This document shows positions 51,017 to 59,768 of a stretch of DNA of 64,000 nt, piece after piece (the stretch's first letter is position 1; every line of letters starts with the position of its first letter). Made by a program: the position numbers and the translations under genes. The stretch covers positions 25,939-89,938 of the forward strand of contig JAEZRM010000084.1 in assembly GCA_023412805.1 (NCBI GenBank), given 5' to 3'. The DNA comes from Pseudomonadota bacterium (GTDB lineage: Bacteria > Pseudomonadota > Alphaproteobacteria > Rhizobiales > Hyphomicrobiaceae). The notes beneath the pieces are model-generated. The model was not told the origin of the DNA, did not search any database, and worked only from the letters and a program-made list of their open reading frames with translations.

Positions 51017-51581
51017 TCGGCGGGCTTTCGGAAGGAAGCCTGAAGAAACCGTCCGACGCCGCAGTGGGGAGGGAGGTGTGTGGCGATGCGGCGCCGGACA
51101 GTTCCTTCGGGCTATGGCCCATTGGCGATCCGCGTACGCTCTGCAGGCTGGTACGCACTCACGCAACAGGGGCCAAGCGCCGATGCGCGATCCCAACGAG
51201 CGGGATGTGGGATCGCGTCGGCCTACTCCGCCGACGCCCCCGGTCCGGGTGTCGACGCGAGAACCGAATTTGTTGGCGACGGCCCGATCTGCTGCAACGC
51301 GAGACTATGAATGCAGCACCGGAACCGCCGCTCGTTCCTCAAGGCTGCGTCTCACTCGATCGAGGTCTCCGCACGATCCCGCGAAAGAGTGGTCCGCCGC
51401 GCTCCTGAAGAGGCTTCATGAAGCCTCTTAATTGCGACGGCATGCGGTCAAATCGGCGGCGCTCGGTGGACTGTCACTCACGTCTCGAATCAGCGACGCA
51501 ATAGACGTCGCGCGAGCAGAAGGCGCTGATTTTGGTGCGTGAGAGGCCGGCGGGTGGGATCGCGTCGCGCGGATGCCCTCA
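51017..51581. other. Non-coding stretch after ctaA
   Basis: I see no supported gene here. Several short frames run through on the plus strand, but their translations are Arg/Pro/Ser-rich and look like GC-rich chance frames. The one distinct signal is a 22-bp perfect palindrome at 51408-51429. Confidence 0.5.
51408..51429. repeat. 22-bp perfect palindrome
   Basis: The left half is AAGAGGCTTCA and the right half its exact complement. A short AT-rich TTAATT stretch follows. It could be an inefficient terminator, a protein-binding site or a small-RNA end. It is isolated in a gene-free stretch. Confidence 0.6.
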
Positions 51582-52031
51582 TCAACGCGCGTCGGCGACG
51601 GTAAGTTTCGAGCGCTTGATCGGGCGCGCTTCTTCGAGAAGGGGCGTCCGCTCGGCACAGGGAACCGATATGGTCCTGCCGTTCGCGCGATTGAGCGCAA
51701 GTGTGGTGCAGTTCGGCAGGCTCGTCGGCAACAACATGCGCGCGACGACGCTCACCTGAGGCTCTGGACGCTTGAGGACGGCGTCTCCGAGGACGGCCCA
51801 GAAACCCATGATCTGCCAGATGCTGGCCCCGATCAGGAAGCCGCCGAACGCCCAGCCGAACCGTGCCGCGCGTCCGCCGAACCAACCGCGATCGTCGATC
51901 TCGCGCACCAGATCATCGAGACGAGGAGGCGCGCTCTGCACCGCGGGCCCGGACGGCATCGGCCGCCGCCCATAACCCGCTCGCATCGCGGGGGGCGGTC
52001 CATTCGTCTTGAAATGAGCGCCACCGCGCAT
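51582..52031 (-). CDS. Small hypothetical protein with one membrane segment
   Basis: A 149-residue protein. A basic N terminus and a DDLVREIDDRGWFGGRAARFGW stretch (split by what looks like an amphipathic helix) lead to a hydrophobic segment (about 58-85) and a C-terminal part with LPNCTTLALNRANGRTISVPC and a charged end. The two Cys and the NG-containing segment look conserved-protein-like rather than random. The ATG at 52031 has an AGGAG site 8 bases upstream. I do not recognise the family. It stands alone on the minus strand and could be a small inner-membrane or periplasmic protein. Confidence 0.55.
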   Translation of the reverse strand: MRGGAHFKTNGPPPAMRAGYGRRPMPSGPAVQSAPPRLDDLVREIDDRGWFGGRAARFGWAFGGFLIGASIWQIMGFWAVLGDAVLKRPEPQVSVVARMLLPTSLPNCTTLALNRANGRTISVPCAERTPLLEEARPIKRSKLTVADAR

Positions 52032-52133
52032 GCGCGCGCTCCTGCTGAGCCTGCCGATCTCGAGCCCCGATGTTGGACTCGTTCAATTGTGTCGACAAGG
52101 TGGCAGCCTGTCGAGGCCTAATCGATCGGTAAG

Positions 52134-52142
52134 TTATCCACA
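52134..52142. promoter_or_regulatory. Consensus DnaA box, single copy
   Basis: TTATCCACA matches the DnaA-box consensus exactly. It lies between the hypothetical protein gene and the RNase T2 stop. A single box without an AT-rich element or further boxes is not an origin; it may be a DnaA-titration or regulatory site, or chance. Confidence 0.3.
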
Positions 52143-52152
52143 GGCTGCGCCG

Positions 52153-52911
52153 TCAGATGCGGCGTCCACTACTGCCACGCGCCGGGCTCGAGCGAACGGG
52201 CGGCACGTACATGCTCGAAGCGCGGCACAGCCGGCTCTGCTCCTCGTTGCGGCCGCACCGCGTCGGCTCGCCGTTCCGGCTGAAGCAGATGCGGACCTCG
52301 CGCAGCCGGTTACCGGGACCACCGCAGGCCACCCCGATCATATCCGGCTTCAGCGCCGGGTTCGCATCCACGAACGCCCGCACGACCGCATCGGGCGAAA
52401 CCGTGAAATCGTCGTTCGGCATCACGAATCGCTGCGGGATCTTCACCGAATTGTAGAGGCGGCGGGAAAGGCCGTAGTAGCCCTCCGGCGTCAGGCCGGA
52501 GCACGTGCCATGCTTGCGGTACTCGTGAATGACGAGGCGTGAACTCGGCATGATGTCGAGCATGCTGTCGATGAGCGGCTGCGGCACGAACGGGCGCGCG
52601 CGCGTCGGACAGTTCTCCGGCCAGCCACGCTCATGCTGCGGCCAGAGACCGTGCAGAACGAACGCATAGCGACGGCCGTCGCGGCGATGGCATTGCGGCT
52701 CGTAGCGATCACCCCGCAACGACGCGCAGAACGTCGGGCTCCAGGAAAGCACCAGCGCATAGTAATCGAAGCGGCCCGGGACATTGCGCTCCTGATCGCG
52801 TCGCTCGTAGGGCGCCTTGCCACCGGGGCCGCCGCCGTACTGCGCCGCCGCAGGCAGCGGTGCGAGCAGTGCCATGGCCAGCATCCACAGCACGATCCGT
52901 TCGAGGCTCAT
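52153..52911 (-). CDS. Ribonuclease T2 family protein, exported
   Basis: A 252-residue exported RNase. A signal peptide (about 1-24, ending APLPAAAQ) precedes the domain. CAS I reads FVLHGLWPQ (His87) and CAS II reads IHEYRKHGTCSG (His129, Glu130, Lys133, His134), all catalytic residues being present; the Trp usual in CAS II is Tyr131. The enzyme cuts single-stranded RNA in the periplasm without strong base specificity, giving 3'-phosphates. The extra 30-residue basic tail is unusual. It is followed on the same strand 114 bases upstream by a lipoprotein hydrolase, so the two exported enzymes may form one transcript. Confidence 0.93.
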   Translation of the reverse strand: MSLERIVLWMLAMALLAPLPAAAQYGGGPGGKAPYERRDQERNVPGRFDYYALVLSWSPTFCASLRGDRYEPQCHRRDGRRYAFVLHGLWPQHERGWPENCPTRARPFVPQPLIDSMLDIMPSSRLVIHEYRKHGTCSGLTPEGYYGLSRRLYNSVKIPQRFVMPNDDFTVSPDAVVRAFVDANPALKPDMIGVACGGPGNRLREVRICFSRNGEPTRCGRNEEQSRLCRASSMYVPPVRSSPARGSSGRRI

Positions 52912-53025
52912 GAACCGTTCCTTCCGAGTGCGCGCGTTAGGCAAGGGCCGCAAGGCCGTGCACTATATCGGCCGCGGCAAGGTGCGCAATCGGATTGCGC
53001 GCTCACTGAAAAGATGAGTTGCCGT

Positions 53026-54105
53026 CTACTTCGCCGCCGCCAGCCGGTCGAGCATGCGGCGAACCGCCATGATCTGCGGTCCCTTGCGCGTCAGGTACTC
53101 CGAACCTGTGTAGCCCCACCAATCCCAGCAGCCATAAGGATTGGCCGTGCTCGCCGCCGTCTGTGGCATGAGTACGATCAGGCGGTTCGGTCCTGCCCAA
53201 CGACCATAGCCGCTGTCTTCGATGAATGTATCGCCGACGTCCGCGCGCGATTGCCGGCAGCCATGAAAGACCACGTGGATGCGGCACCCCGCTTCCGTGC
53301 GGCAGTGCTCCGGCATGAGCACCACGCCCTCGCGCGCGAGAGAGTGATCGGCGAGATCCTTCGTGAAAGCGTGCTGATCGAAGACAAGCCGCTCGACTTT
53401 GGTGCTCGTGTCAGGCGGCGACAGTGTTCCGAGCAAATAGCGCAGCAAGTCGCCCGCTTGGTCATAGCCGCAGTTATTTATGTAGGGCTTACCCGTCACG
53501 CTGCACGCACCGCCCTTGCCCTCGGCGATGAAACCATGTCCCGCCGGAATGTCGGCGACGCGTTTGATATGGTCCGCCGGCACGCCGAGCCGTTCGTAGA
53601 AATTCAGCGCCGCCAGCCCAATCACCGGCAGGACCGTCTCGTCCTTCGTTCCTGAGAAGAGATAGATGCGGTCGCCCGCTGTAGCCTCGATGGGGTCAAT
53701 CCGCCCTTCGCGAGCAAAGTCGTGGGCCTGCTCGGCAAGCTGGCTGGGATTCGGCACGCCCCACGCCGCGAGATCATTAGCCATGCAGCCGCTGATCGCG
53801 CGCGTGGCATTGATCAGCGCCGAGCCCGGCCCGACGATGCCTTGCGTGTAGACGCTCTGCGCGCAGCCATAAGGGCCGCCCGCAACGAGCGCGACACCCG
53901 TGACGATCGTGTTGTGCGCAAGATGGACCTGTCCGGCCATGTACGCGCCCGAGGAGACACCCGATACCGTCGTGCCATCGAGCTGTGCGCCAACCGCCGG
54001 CAAACCGGGAACCTCGGTCCGACAGGCCGCGACCAGCGCGAGCAATCCCACGCCGGCGATCATGCCGAGCCTGCGGACAAAGGGTCGAATGAACCGAAAG
54101 GTCAT
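53026..54105 (-). CDS. Lipoprotein PHB-depolymerase-like hydrolase
   Basis: A 359-residue protein with a lipobox LVAAC (Cys28), so it is a predicted lipoprotein. The nucleophile elbow is GVSSG (Ser51), placed near the N terminus as in the poly(3-hydroxybutyrate) depolymerase family. An AGDRIYLFSGTKDETV stretch fits the acid and IHVVFHGCRQS the catalytic His region. It should hydrolyse an extracellular or periplasmic short-chain polyester or related ester. No PHA synthase gene is near. RNase T2 lies downstream. Start ATG 54105. Confidence 0.85.
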   Translation of the reverse strand: MTFRFIRPFVRRLGMIAGVGLLALVAACRTEVPGLPAVGAQLDGTTVSGVSSGAYMAGQVHLAHNTIVTGVALVAGGPYGCAQSVYTQGIVGPGSALINATRAISGCMANDLAAWGVPNPSQLAEQAHDFAREGRIDPIEATAGDRIYLFSGTKDETVLPVIGLAALNFYERLGVPADHIKRVADIPAGHGFIAEGKGGACSVTGKPYINNCGYDQAGDLLRYLLGTLSPPDTSTKVERLVFDQHAFTKDLADHSLAREGVVLMPEHCRTEAGCRIHVVFHGCRQSRADVGDTFIEDSGYGRWAGPNRLIVLMPQTAASTANPYGCWDWWGYTGSEYLTRKGPQIMAVRRMLDRLAAAK

Positions 54106-54290
54106 GCCGATCCTCTCAACGATCTCTTCAACTTCCCTATCACACCTCGCCAGCCGGCGGCCTCATCATTCGGCAACACCTGTTCGTCGATCTGAGCGAC
54201 GCCATTCCCAATGACGACTTTCGTCCCGCAAACCAGACAAGTAGTCTCATCACCAGCGCCGGTTGATCCAGCGCCGAGGAATGATCAGCC

Positions 54291-56393
54291 ATGCCGTCTC
54301 CAGCGTCCTCCACCCCCCTCATTGCGCTCGACGCCGTCGCCGTCGACACGGAAACGACCGGGCTCGACATCAAAACGGCGCGCCTCGTACAGTTCGGCGC
54401 GGTCCGCATTCGCGGCGGGAATGTGCAGGTCGACCAACAAATGAGCCGGCTCGTCAACCCCGGCATCCCCATTCCGCCGCAAGCCAGCAAAGTGCACGGC
54501 ATCACAGCGGCAGATGTCTCCGACGCTCCCGATTTCTCGATGCTCGCGTCGGATGTGGAACATTTTCTCGGCAAAGCCATCCTGATCGGGCACACGATCA
54601 ACTACGATATGGCGATCCTCGCTCGCGAACATCAGATCGCCGGTCGTCCCTGGACGCCACCGCGTGCGCTCGACATCCGCTCACTCGCCCGCCTCACGGC
54701 CGAAGCTGGTCCCCATGATGATCTCGACAGCATCTGCAGCGCACTCGGTATCGAGATCGAAGGCCGACACACCGCCCTTGGCGATGCCTTGGCGGCGGCT
54801 CACGCCTTCGTCGCCTTGATTCCACACCTGCGCGCGCGCGGCATTCGCACGCTCGCCGAAGTAGAGGCAGCCGCACACGCACGGGCCGAGCAGGATGCCC
54901 GAGTCAACGGCGGCCTCCTTGCTCCGGAGCTGCCGCCTGCATCGGACCGGACCCGCGCGCTCGTCAAAGTCGACAGCTTTCCGTATCGTCATCGCGTCCG
55001 CGACGTCATGAGCACGCCGCCGATCACAGCACCCGACACGGCAACTCTCCAGGAGGCGATGGCGCTGCTGCTCGACAGGCGCGTGAGCTCGCTCTTCGTT
55101 GAGTCGCCCGCGCACAGCATCGGCATCCTCACCGAACGTGACGTGTTGCGCGCCGTCGCCGGCAGCGGCGCAAACGCCATGGCGCACAAGATCGACGCGT
55201 TCACCTCGCGCCCGCTGCACACCGTCGAGGAGAATGCCTTCGTCTACCGCGCGATCGGCCGCATGGACCGGCTCTCAATTCGCCACCTCGGCGTCATCGA
55301 TCGCGAAGGCAATGTCATTGGCGCCCTGACGACCCGCAATCTTCTACGCCATCGTGCAAGCACCGCCATGATGCTTGGCGATCAGATCGACAACGCTCCG
55401 GACGTTCCAGCACTTGCGCGCGCATGGTCTGGGCTTCCGCAGATGTCACGGATGTTGCTCGACGAAGAGGTGGACGCGCGTCTCGTCTCATCGATCATCA
55501 GTTCCGAGATCTGTGCGCTCGCGCGCCGCGCCGCACTCATGGCCGAGCAGCAGCTCGCGGACGCGGGCCGCGGCGCGCCTCCCGTCCCTTATGCGCTCAT
55601 GGTGCTCGGATCCGCCGGTCGCGGCGAGAGCCTCCTCGCTGCCGACCAGGACCACGCCATCGTCTATGCCGAGGGCGCCCCGGACGGGACTGAAGATCAG
55701 TGGTTCGCCGCACTCGGCGAGGAAATCTCGAACATTCTCGATGCCGTCGGCGTGCCGTTCTGCAAGGGCGGCGTGATGAGTAAGAACGCCGCCTGGCGCA
55801 TGAGCCGCGCGCGATGGATCGAAACCATCGATCGCTGGATCCGGCGCCAGCGTCCCGAGGATTTGCTCAATGTCGATATCTTCTTCGACGCAGTGCCCGT
55901 CCATGGCACCCTTGATCTGGCCGAAGATATTCTCGATCACGCCTACGACGTCGCGCAGCGCACGCCTGCCTTCATCAAGCTTCTATCGGAGAGCGCGCGC
56001 GGCGCCCGCGTACCCCTGACACTCTTTCGCAAGCTCAAGACGGACAGCAATGGCCGCATCGACTTGAAGATGCACGGCCTCTTTCCGCTTGTTGCCGGCA
56101 CCCGCGTCCTTGCGATCAAACACGGCATCCATGCCCGCGCCACGCCGGAGCGTCTGCAGGCGCTGATCGACGCGAGCCTCATCGGCGAGAGCGAAGGCGC
56201 ATCCCTCATCGAGGCTCATCGCACCGTTCTGACCGCCATGCTGGCGCAACAGCTTATGGATACGGAGCAGGGCATCCCGCTTTCGTCGCGTGTCGCTCCG
56301 GATCGGCTGAACGAGAGCCTGCGCGCTGAGGTGACGCGGGCTGTCTCCGCCGTCACCACGATGAACGACCTGGTTTCAGAAGGTCGCTTCTGA
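54291..56393 (+). CDS. DEDDh exonuclease - CBS pair - DUF294 nucleotidyltransferase fusion
   Basis: A 700-residue multidomain protein. Residues 12-175 are a DnaQ-like 3'-5' exonuclease: ExoI VDTETTGL (Asp19, Glu21), ExoII GHTINYD (His101, Asp106), ExoIII HTALGD (His160, Asp165). Residues 233-355 are a CBS pair that would bind an adenine nucleotide. Residues 380-530 are a GlnD-like nucleotidyltransferase (DUF294) with GSAGRGESLLAADQDHA (440-456), and the rest is the DUF294 C-terminal helical domain. All active-site residues look intact. The CBS-DUF294 part occurs alone in other bacteria, often with transporters or cAMP-like signalling. The function of the fusion is unknown. GAGGA lies 9 bases before the ATG. 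Confidence 0.88.
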   Translation: MPSPASSTPLIALDAVAVDTETTGLDIKTARLVQFGAVRIRGGNVQVDQQMSRLVNPGIPIPPQASKVHGITAADVSDAPDFSMLASDVEHFLGKAILIGHTINYDMAILAREHQIAGRPWTPPRALDIRSLARLTAEAGPHDDLDSICSALGIEIEGRHTALGDALAAAHAFVALIPHLRARGIRTLAEVEAAAHARAEQDARVNGGLLAPELPPASDRTRALVKVDSFPYRHRVRDVMSTPPITAPDTATLQEAMALLLDRRVSSLFVESPAHSIGILTERDVLRAVAGSGANAMAHKIDAFTSRPLHTVEENAFVYRAIGRMDRLSIRHLGVIDREGNVIGALTTRNLLRHRASTAMMLGDQIDNAPDVPALARAWSGLPQMSRMLLDEEVDARLVSSIISSEICALARRAALMAEQQLADAGRGAPPVPYALMVLGSAGRGESLLAADQDHAIVYAEGAPDGTEDQWFAALGEEISNILDAVGVPFCKGGVMSKNAAWRMSRARWIETIDRWIRRQRPEDLLNVDIFFDAVPVHGTLDLAEDILDHAYDVAQRTPAFIKLLSESARGARVPLTLFRKLKTDSNGRIDLKMHGLFPLVAGTRVLAIKHGIHARATPERLQALIDASLIGESEGASLIEAHRTVLTAMLAQQLMDTEQGIPLSSRVAPDRLNESLRAEVTRAVSAVTTMNDLVSEGRF

Positions 56394-56434
56394 GCGCGAC
56401 AGTCTCCCGCGACGGCTCAGGCGTCAATGCGGCC

Positions 56435-57757
56435 TCAGGCGAGGAAATCGCCGTACATGCGCTGCGCCCACTTGAAATCCTCTTCGAGGAGATCCGGCGA
56501 GCGGATATCCACGTCGAGCTGCATTTGCTCCACCGTACCATCAGGCATGAGCTGATAGTCGAACTGCACCGAGATCGCCTCACGCGGTTCTCCGTTGACC
56601 ATCATGTAGCAGAGATTGTCCGGCAGCAGTGTCTTGACCTCGGCGCCCTTGACACGCTGTCCGATGTACGTTGCGACGATCTTGCCGATGTAGTTCGCGA
56701 CGTGGCCACTCTTCGGGTAGTGACCGAACTGCTTCGAGATGAAGCCCATGGCGTCGCCGATGACGTACACGTTGTCGTCGGCCTTGGCGTGCAGCATGGT
56801 TGGATGGATGTCCGCCCACCCCGTCGGCTTGCCTTCCGCATTCTTGCCGATGAGGTCGGCTGACCAGACCATGTCGGCTGCCTGATGCGGCGGCATCAGA
56901 ATGGCATCGTCGAAATCGAAATCGCCCGCTGCCGTCTTGATCTTCTTGTTGAAAGGGTCGACCTCCTTCACCGCAGCTCGCGGCACGTGCTGGATGATGT
57001 CGGGATAGAGTTCCTCGAAGGCCATCCGAAAGCCCTCGCCGATCGGCATGATGCGCGGCTTGGGATCGAGGATCACGATCTTCGCGGGGATTTTGTTCTT
57101 CTTGAAGTGCCACGCCATGATGCACGCGCGCTCATAGGGTGACGGCGGGCAGCGATGTGGCGGTGGCGGCAGCGTCATGACCATGGTGCCGCCCTTGAAG
57201 CCGTGGATTTTCTTCTTCAGCGCCACGTGCTCATTGTTGGGGATGTAGGCCGATGGATACGAGAGCCGTGTGTGATTAATGGCCTTCCGGTCATTGCCGA
57301 ACCAGGGCTCATAAGCATTGCGGATACCGCCCGCCAGAATGAGATAGTCGTAGTCGATCCGGCCATGCGCCGTGCGGACCGACCTCTTGTCGCGCTCGAT
57401 CGCCGTCACCTCGGTTTGCACGAGCTGATAGCCATACTTGCGGGCCGGCTGCGTCATGTCATGAAGCAGGTAATCCGTGCTGACGACGTCGATGAGCCAT
57501 TTGTTGCTGATGGGACATGACCAGAAGACCGGATTGCGCTCGAGCACGATGACTTCGGCGTTGGGCACCTGCTCGCGAAGGTGACGCGCCGCCGAAAGTC
57601 CGCCCCAGCCACCGCCGGCGATCACGATGCGCGGACGGCCACTCGAGTCACGCGGGAGAAGCGTCCCCTCCCCTGTGATGACTGCGGGCTGAGCAAGAGC
57701 AGGAGCCGCGGCCATTGAGGCCGCTCCGGAAATGAGTAGCTGGCGACGATCGATCAT
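56435..57757 (-). CDS. FccB/SQR-like flavoprotein with Tat signal
   Basis: A 440-residue two-dinucleotide-binding-domain flavoprotein. The Tat-type leader MIDRRQLLISGAASMAAAPALAQ has twin Arg; the FAD motif is VIAGGGWGGLSAARHL (about 45-60). Cysteines typical of flavocytochrome c sulfide dehydrogenase are present: Cys81 in FWSCPISN, RCPPSPYERAC in the middle, and NLCYMMVNG near the C terminus. The family oxidises sulfide in the periplasm. FccB normally works with a c-type cytochrome FccA; no such gene is next to it here, so an SQR-like or other electron acceptor must be assumed. GGGAGAA precedes the ATG. Confidence 0.85.
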   Translation of the reverse strand: MIDRRQLLISGAASMAAAPALAQPAVITGEGTLLPRDSSGRPRIVIAGGGWGGLSAARHLREQVPNAEVIVLERNPVFWSCPISNKWLIDVVSTDYLLHDMTQPARKYGYQLVQTEVTAIERDKRSVRTAHGRIDYDYLILAGGIRNAYEPWFGNDRKAINHTRLSYPSAYIPNNEHVALKKKIHGFKGGTMVMTLPPPPHRCPPSPYERACIMAWHFKKNKIPAKIVILDPKPRIMPIGEGFRMAFEELYPDIIQHVPRAAVKEVDPFNKKIKTAAGDFDFDDAILMPPHQAADMVWSADLIGKNAEGKPTGWADIHPTMLHAKADDNVYVIGDAMGFISKQFGHYPKSGHVANYIGKIVATYIGQRVKGAEVKTLLPDNLCYMMVNGEPREAISVQFDYQLMPDGTVEQMQLDVDIRSPDLLEEDFKWAQRMYGDFLA

Positions 57758-58046
57758 GGACGTTCTCCCAAAGGCATGCTGTTGCTCCCGGCCTCTTGGA
57801 CCGGGTTGGGGCATGGCTGTGAAACGACACGCAGCGCCGCGCTCAGCGCGGCCTGAATGCTTCAGCAGATGTGTGAAAGACGGGCCGCTTCAGTTCCGGC
57901 TGAACCCACCGCTCGTGACATGCGGTGATACGGCCCTGACAGGGCACGGCGTCCGGAAACGGCAGCTCATGAAAGCGTATGAACTACTGCCCGGCCGGTC
58001 AATAGGAAGCCATGCGCGCAGGGGCGACAGACCTAGAACGGGACAC

Positions 58047-59117
58047 CTACGCCGCCACGCCATGCCGTGCCGCGAAGGCGGCGAGCTCCGGATGCGGCAT
58101 CGGACTCTCGCGCTGCAGGAAGGAAAGGAGCTCGATCTCGTTGGCATCGAGCTTGCCATCCTTGCCGAGGCTGTCGATCAGCCACTGGCATTCGGCGTCG
58201 TCGATGCGCTCCTGCGTTACGATCTCGAGACGCTGCCGTTCGAGCCGCGCCAGCGCGCGCTCCTCGCTCGACTGCATCCGGAAGGTGCTCCACACCGAGC
58301 CGGCGCCGCCCGCGACCATGCGGCCGAGGAATTGGCCGATCCGCTCGCGAGCGCTCGATCCGTCCTCTCCCCCGGCCAATGAATCCGCCAGCAGCACGGT
58401 GGCGCCGCGCGCATCCGCGTCCTTGGCCCAGACTTCGATCCTGAGCGCTTCCTCGCGCGGCGGGATGTGGTGTCCGAGGCTCGCCAGCACCGACGCGCCA
58501 ACGGCCTTGACGAAAAGCTCGGTCCACGCCGGTGAGCTCTTGCCTTGCGCCAGCGACTTATTGATCGCAATGAGGACCTCGGCCTCGGCACGCGTGACGG
58601 CAATGCCGCCTTCACCCGCGAAGGCATAGAGAATGCGTCGGACGAGATCGATCTCGTTCTGGCCAATCATGCCAGCCTTGAGCATCTGGCCTGCACGCGT
58701 CACGCCGATGCCGGAGATCACGGCGTCACGCACCTGCGCGAGCGCGAACGCGGCAAGGCTCGGCGGCGACCAGCGGGCCTTGTCGACCACGTTGATCAGC
58801 AGCTCGAGCTCGGTGTTCGTCGCGATATGACCGTCGCGGCTGATGCGCGCGAGCAGCCAATCGGCCTTGTCGACGACGATGTAGCCGTCAGGCTCGGACT
58901 GATGAACGATATAGTCGGTGAGCGCCTCGATGAAGAAAGGCGACCAGGTTGGATCGGTCACACGGCAAGCGCTGTTGAGCGAAAGAAGAGCCTCCGCCTC
59001 CGACGTCGAGATCGTGCCGTCTTCGTTGAACGCACGGCGCATCGCCGTAACGTCCCCATCACGAATACTTCCACGCGCACTGATCTCGTCGACTGCTACG
59101 CCATTCAGAATACCCAT
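58047..59117 (-). CDS. Protein of four EF-hand-like helical repeats, unknown
   Basis: A 356-residue protein without signal peptide or membrane helix. Four related units occur: about 30-71 (NEDGTISTSEAEALLSLN then WSPFFIEALTDYI), 91-133 (SRDGHIATNTELELLINVV then SLAAFALAQVRDAV), 166-210 (GEGGIAVTRAEAEVLIAIN then AWTELFVKAVGAS) and 318-350 (GKDGKLDANEIELLSFL then HPELAAFA). Each has an acidic loop with DG/GG and an Ile/Leu-x-x-x-Glu, like an EF-hand, followed by a second helix. The third loop lacks the first Asp. I do not recognise a named family; calcium binding is a guess. The ATG at 59117 has GGTGAGG upstream. Confidence 0.65.
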   Translation of the reverse strand: MGILNGVAVDEISARGSIRDGDVTAMRRAFNEDGTISTSEAEALLSLNSACRVTDPTWSPFFIEALTDYIVHQSEPDGYIVVDKADWLLARISRDGHIATNTELELLINVVDKARWSPPSLAAFALAQVRDAVISGIGVTRAGQMLKAGMIGQNEIDLVRRILYAFAGEGGIAVTRAEAEVLIAINKSLAQGKSSPAWTELFVKAVGASVLASLGHHIPPREEALRIEVWAKDADARGATVLLADSLAGGEDGSSARERIGQFLGRMVAGGAGSVWSTFRMQSSEERALARLERQRLEIVTQERIDDAECQWLIDSLGKDGKLDANEIELLSFLQRESPMPHPELAAFAARHGVAA

Positions 59118-59287
59118 AGCGCCTCACCCAGGACCGTGACCAACGATCAGAGGCTAGGTCGATATGGTTACATTTCTGGAAACAGAGATATCCGCGACAC
59201 GAAAAGTGTTGCGCGCATAGAACAGCTGGCGCGATGTGCCGATCGCGCGCCGCGAAGCTGTACGAGACTGAGCGAACAGGCGCCCGC

Positions 59288-59503
59288 TCAGCCCGAGATC
59301 TCGAGATTGATCGCCTTGGGGCCTTTGCCGCGCTTGTCGGGCTCGGTCTCGTAGGAGATGCGCTGGCCTTCCGCCAGCGAGCCCACGCCCGAACGCTCCA
59401 CGGCCGAGACATGCACGAAGACGTCGGCGCCGCCCTCGTCGGGCTTAATGAAGCCGTAACCTTTTGTCTGATTGAAGAACTTGACCACGCCCGTCTGCCG
59501 CAT
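59288..59503 (-). CDS. Cold-shock domain protein (CspA-like)
   Basis: A 71-residue single cold-shock domain. RNP1 is KGYGFI and RNP2 is DVFVHVS. It binds single-stranded RNA and DNA as a chaperone. The GTGGAGAAGGA site before the ATG at 59503 is strong, and a 265-base untranslated region upstream is typical for regulated csp genes. The DKRGKGPKAINLEI end is the usual form for alphaproteobacterial Csp. Confidence 0.95.
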   Translation of the reverse strand: MRQTGVVKFFNQTKGYGFIKPDEGGADVFVHVSAVERSGVGSLAEGQRISYETEPDKRGKGPKAINLEISG

Positions 59504-59768
59504 GCCTGCAATCCTTCTCCACGAGGGTGGTGAGCTGCCCGTGCCTTCAGCTCGGGAGACTAAAACGCCCCTCGCATGACCATGCCCGCGCACGTGCCAT
59601 GCCATTGAGCAGGTCCGCGCTCCGTTGCATGTCGGTGCAGGCACACCAGCCCGCGTCAAAAAATATCCGACCGTCAAATCATGCGGGCAAAGCACAATTC
59701 CGTGAAGCTCCGCCGATGAGGCAGCGTGCCGAAAATACAGGCAATTCGGGCGTTTTGAGCGGGTTCGG

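Noticed and set aside
50893..51408. Open frame running past the end of ctaA
   Set aside because: It begins inside ctaA in another frame and has no hydrophobic pattern or domain; a chance frame.
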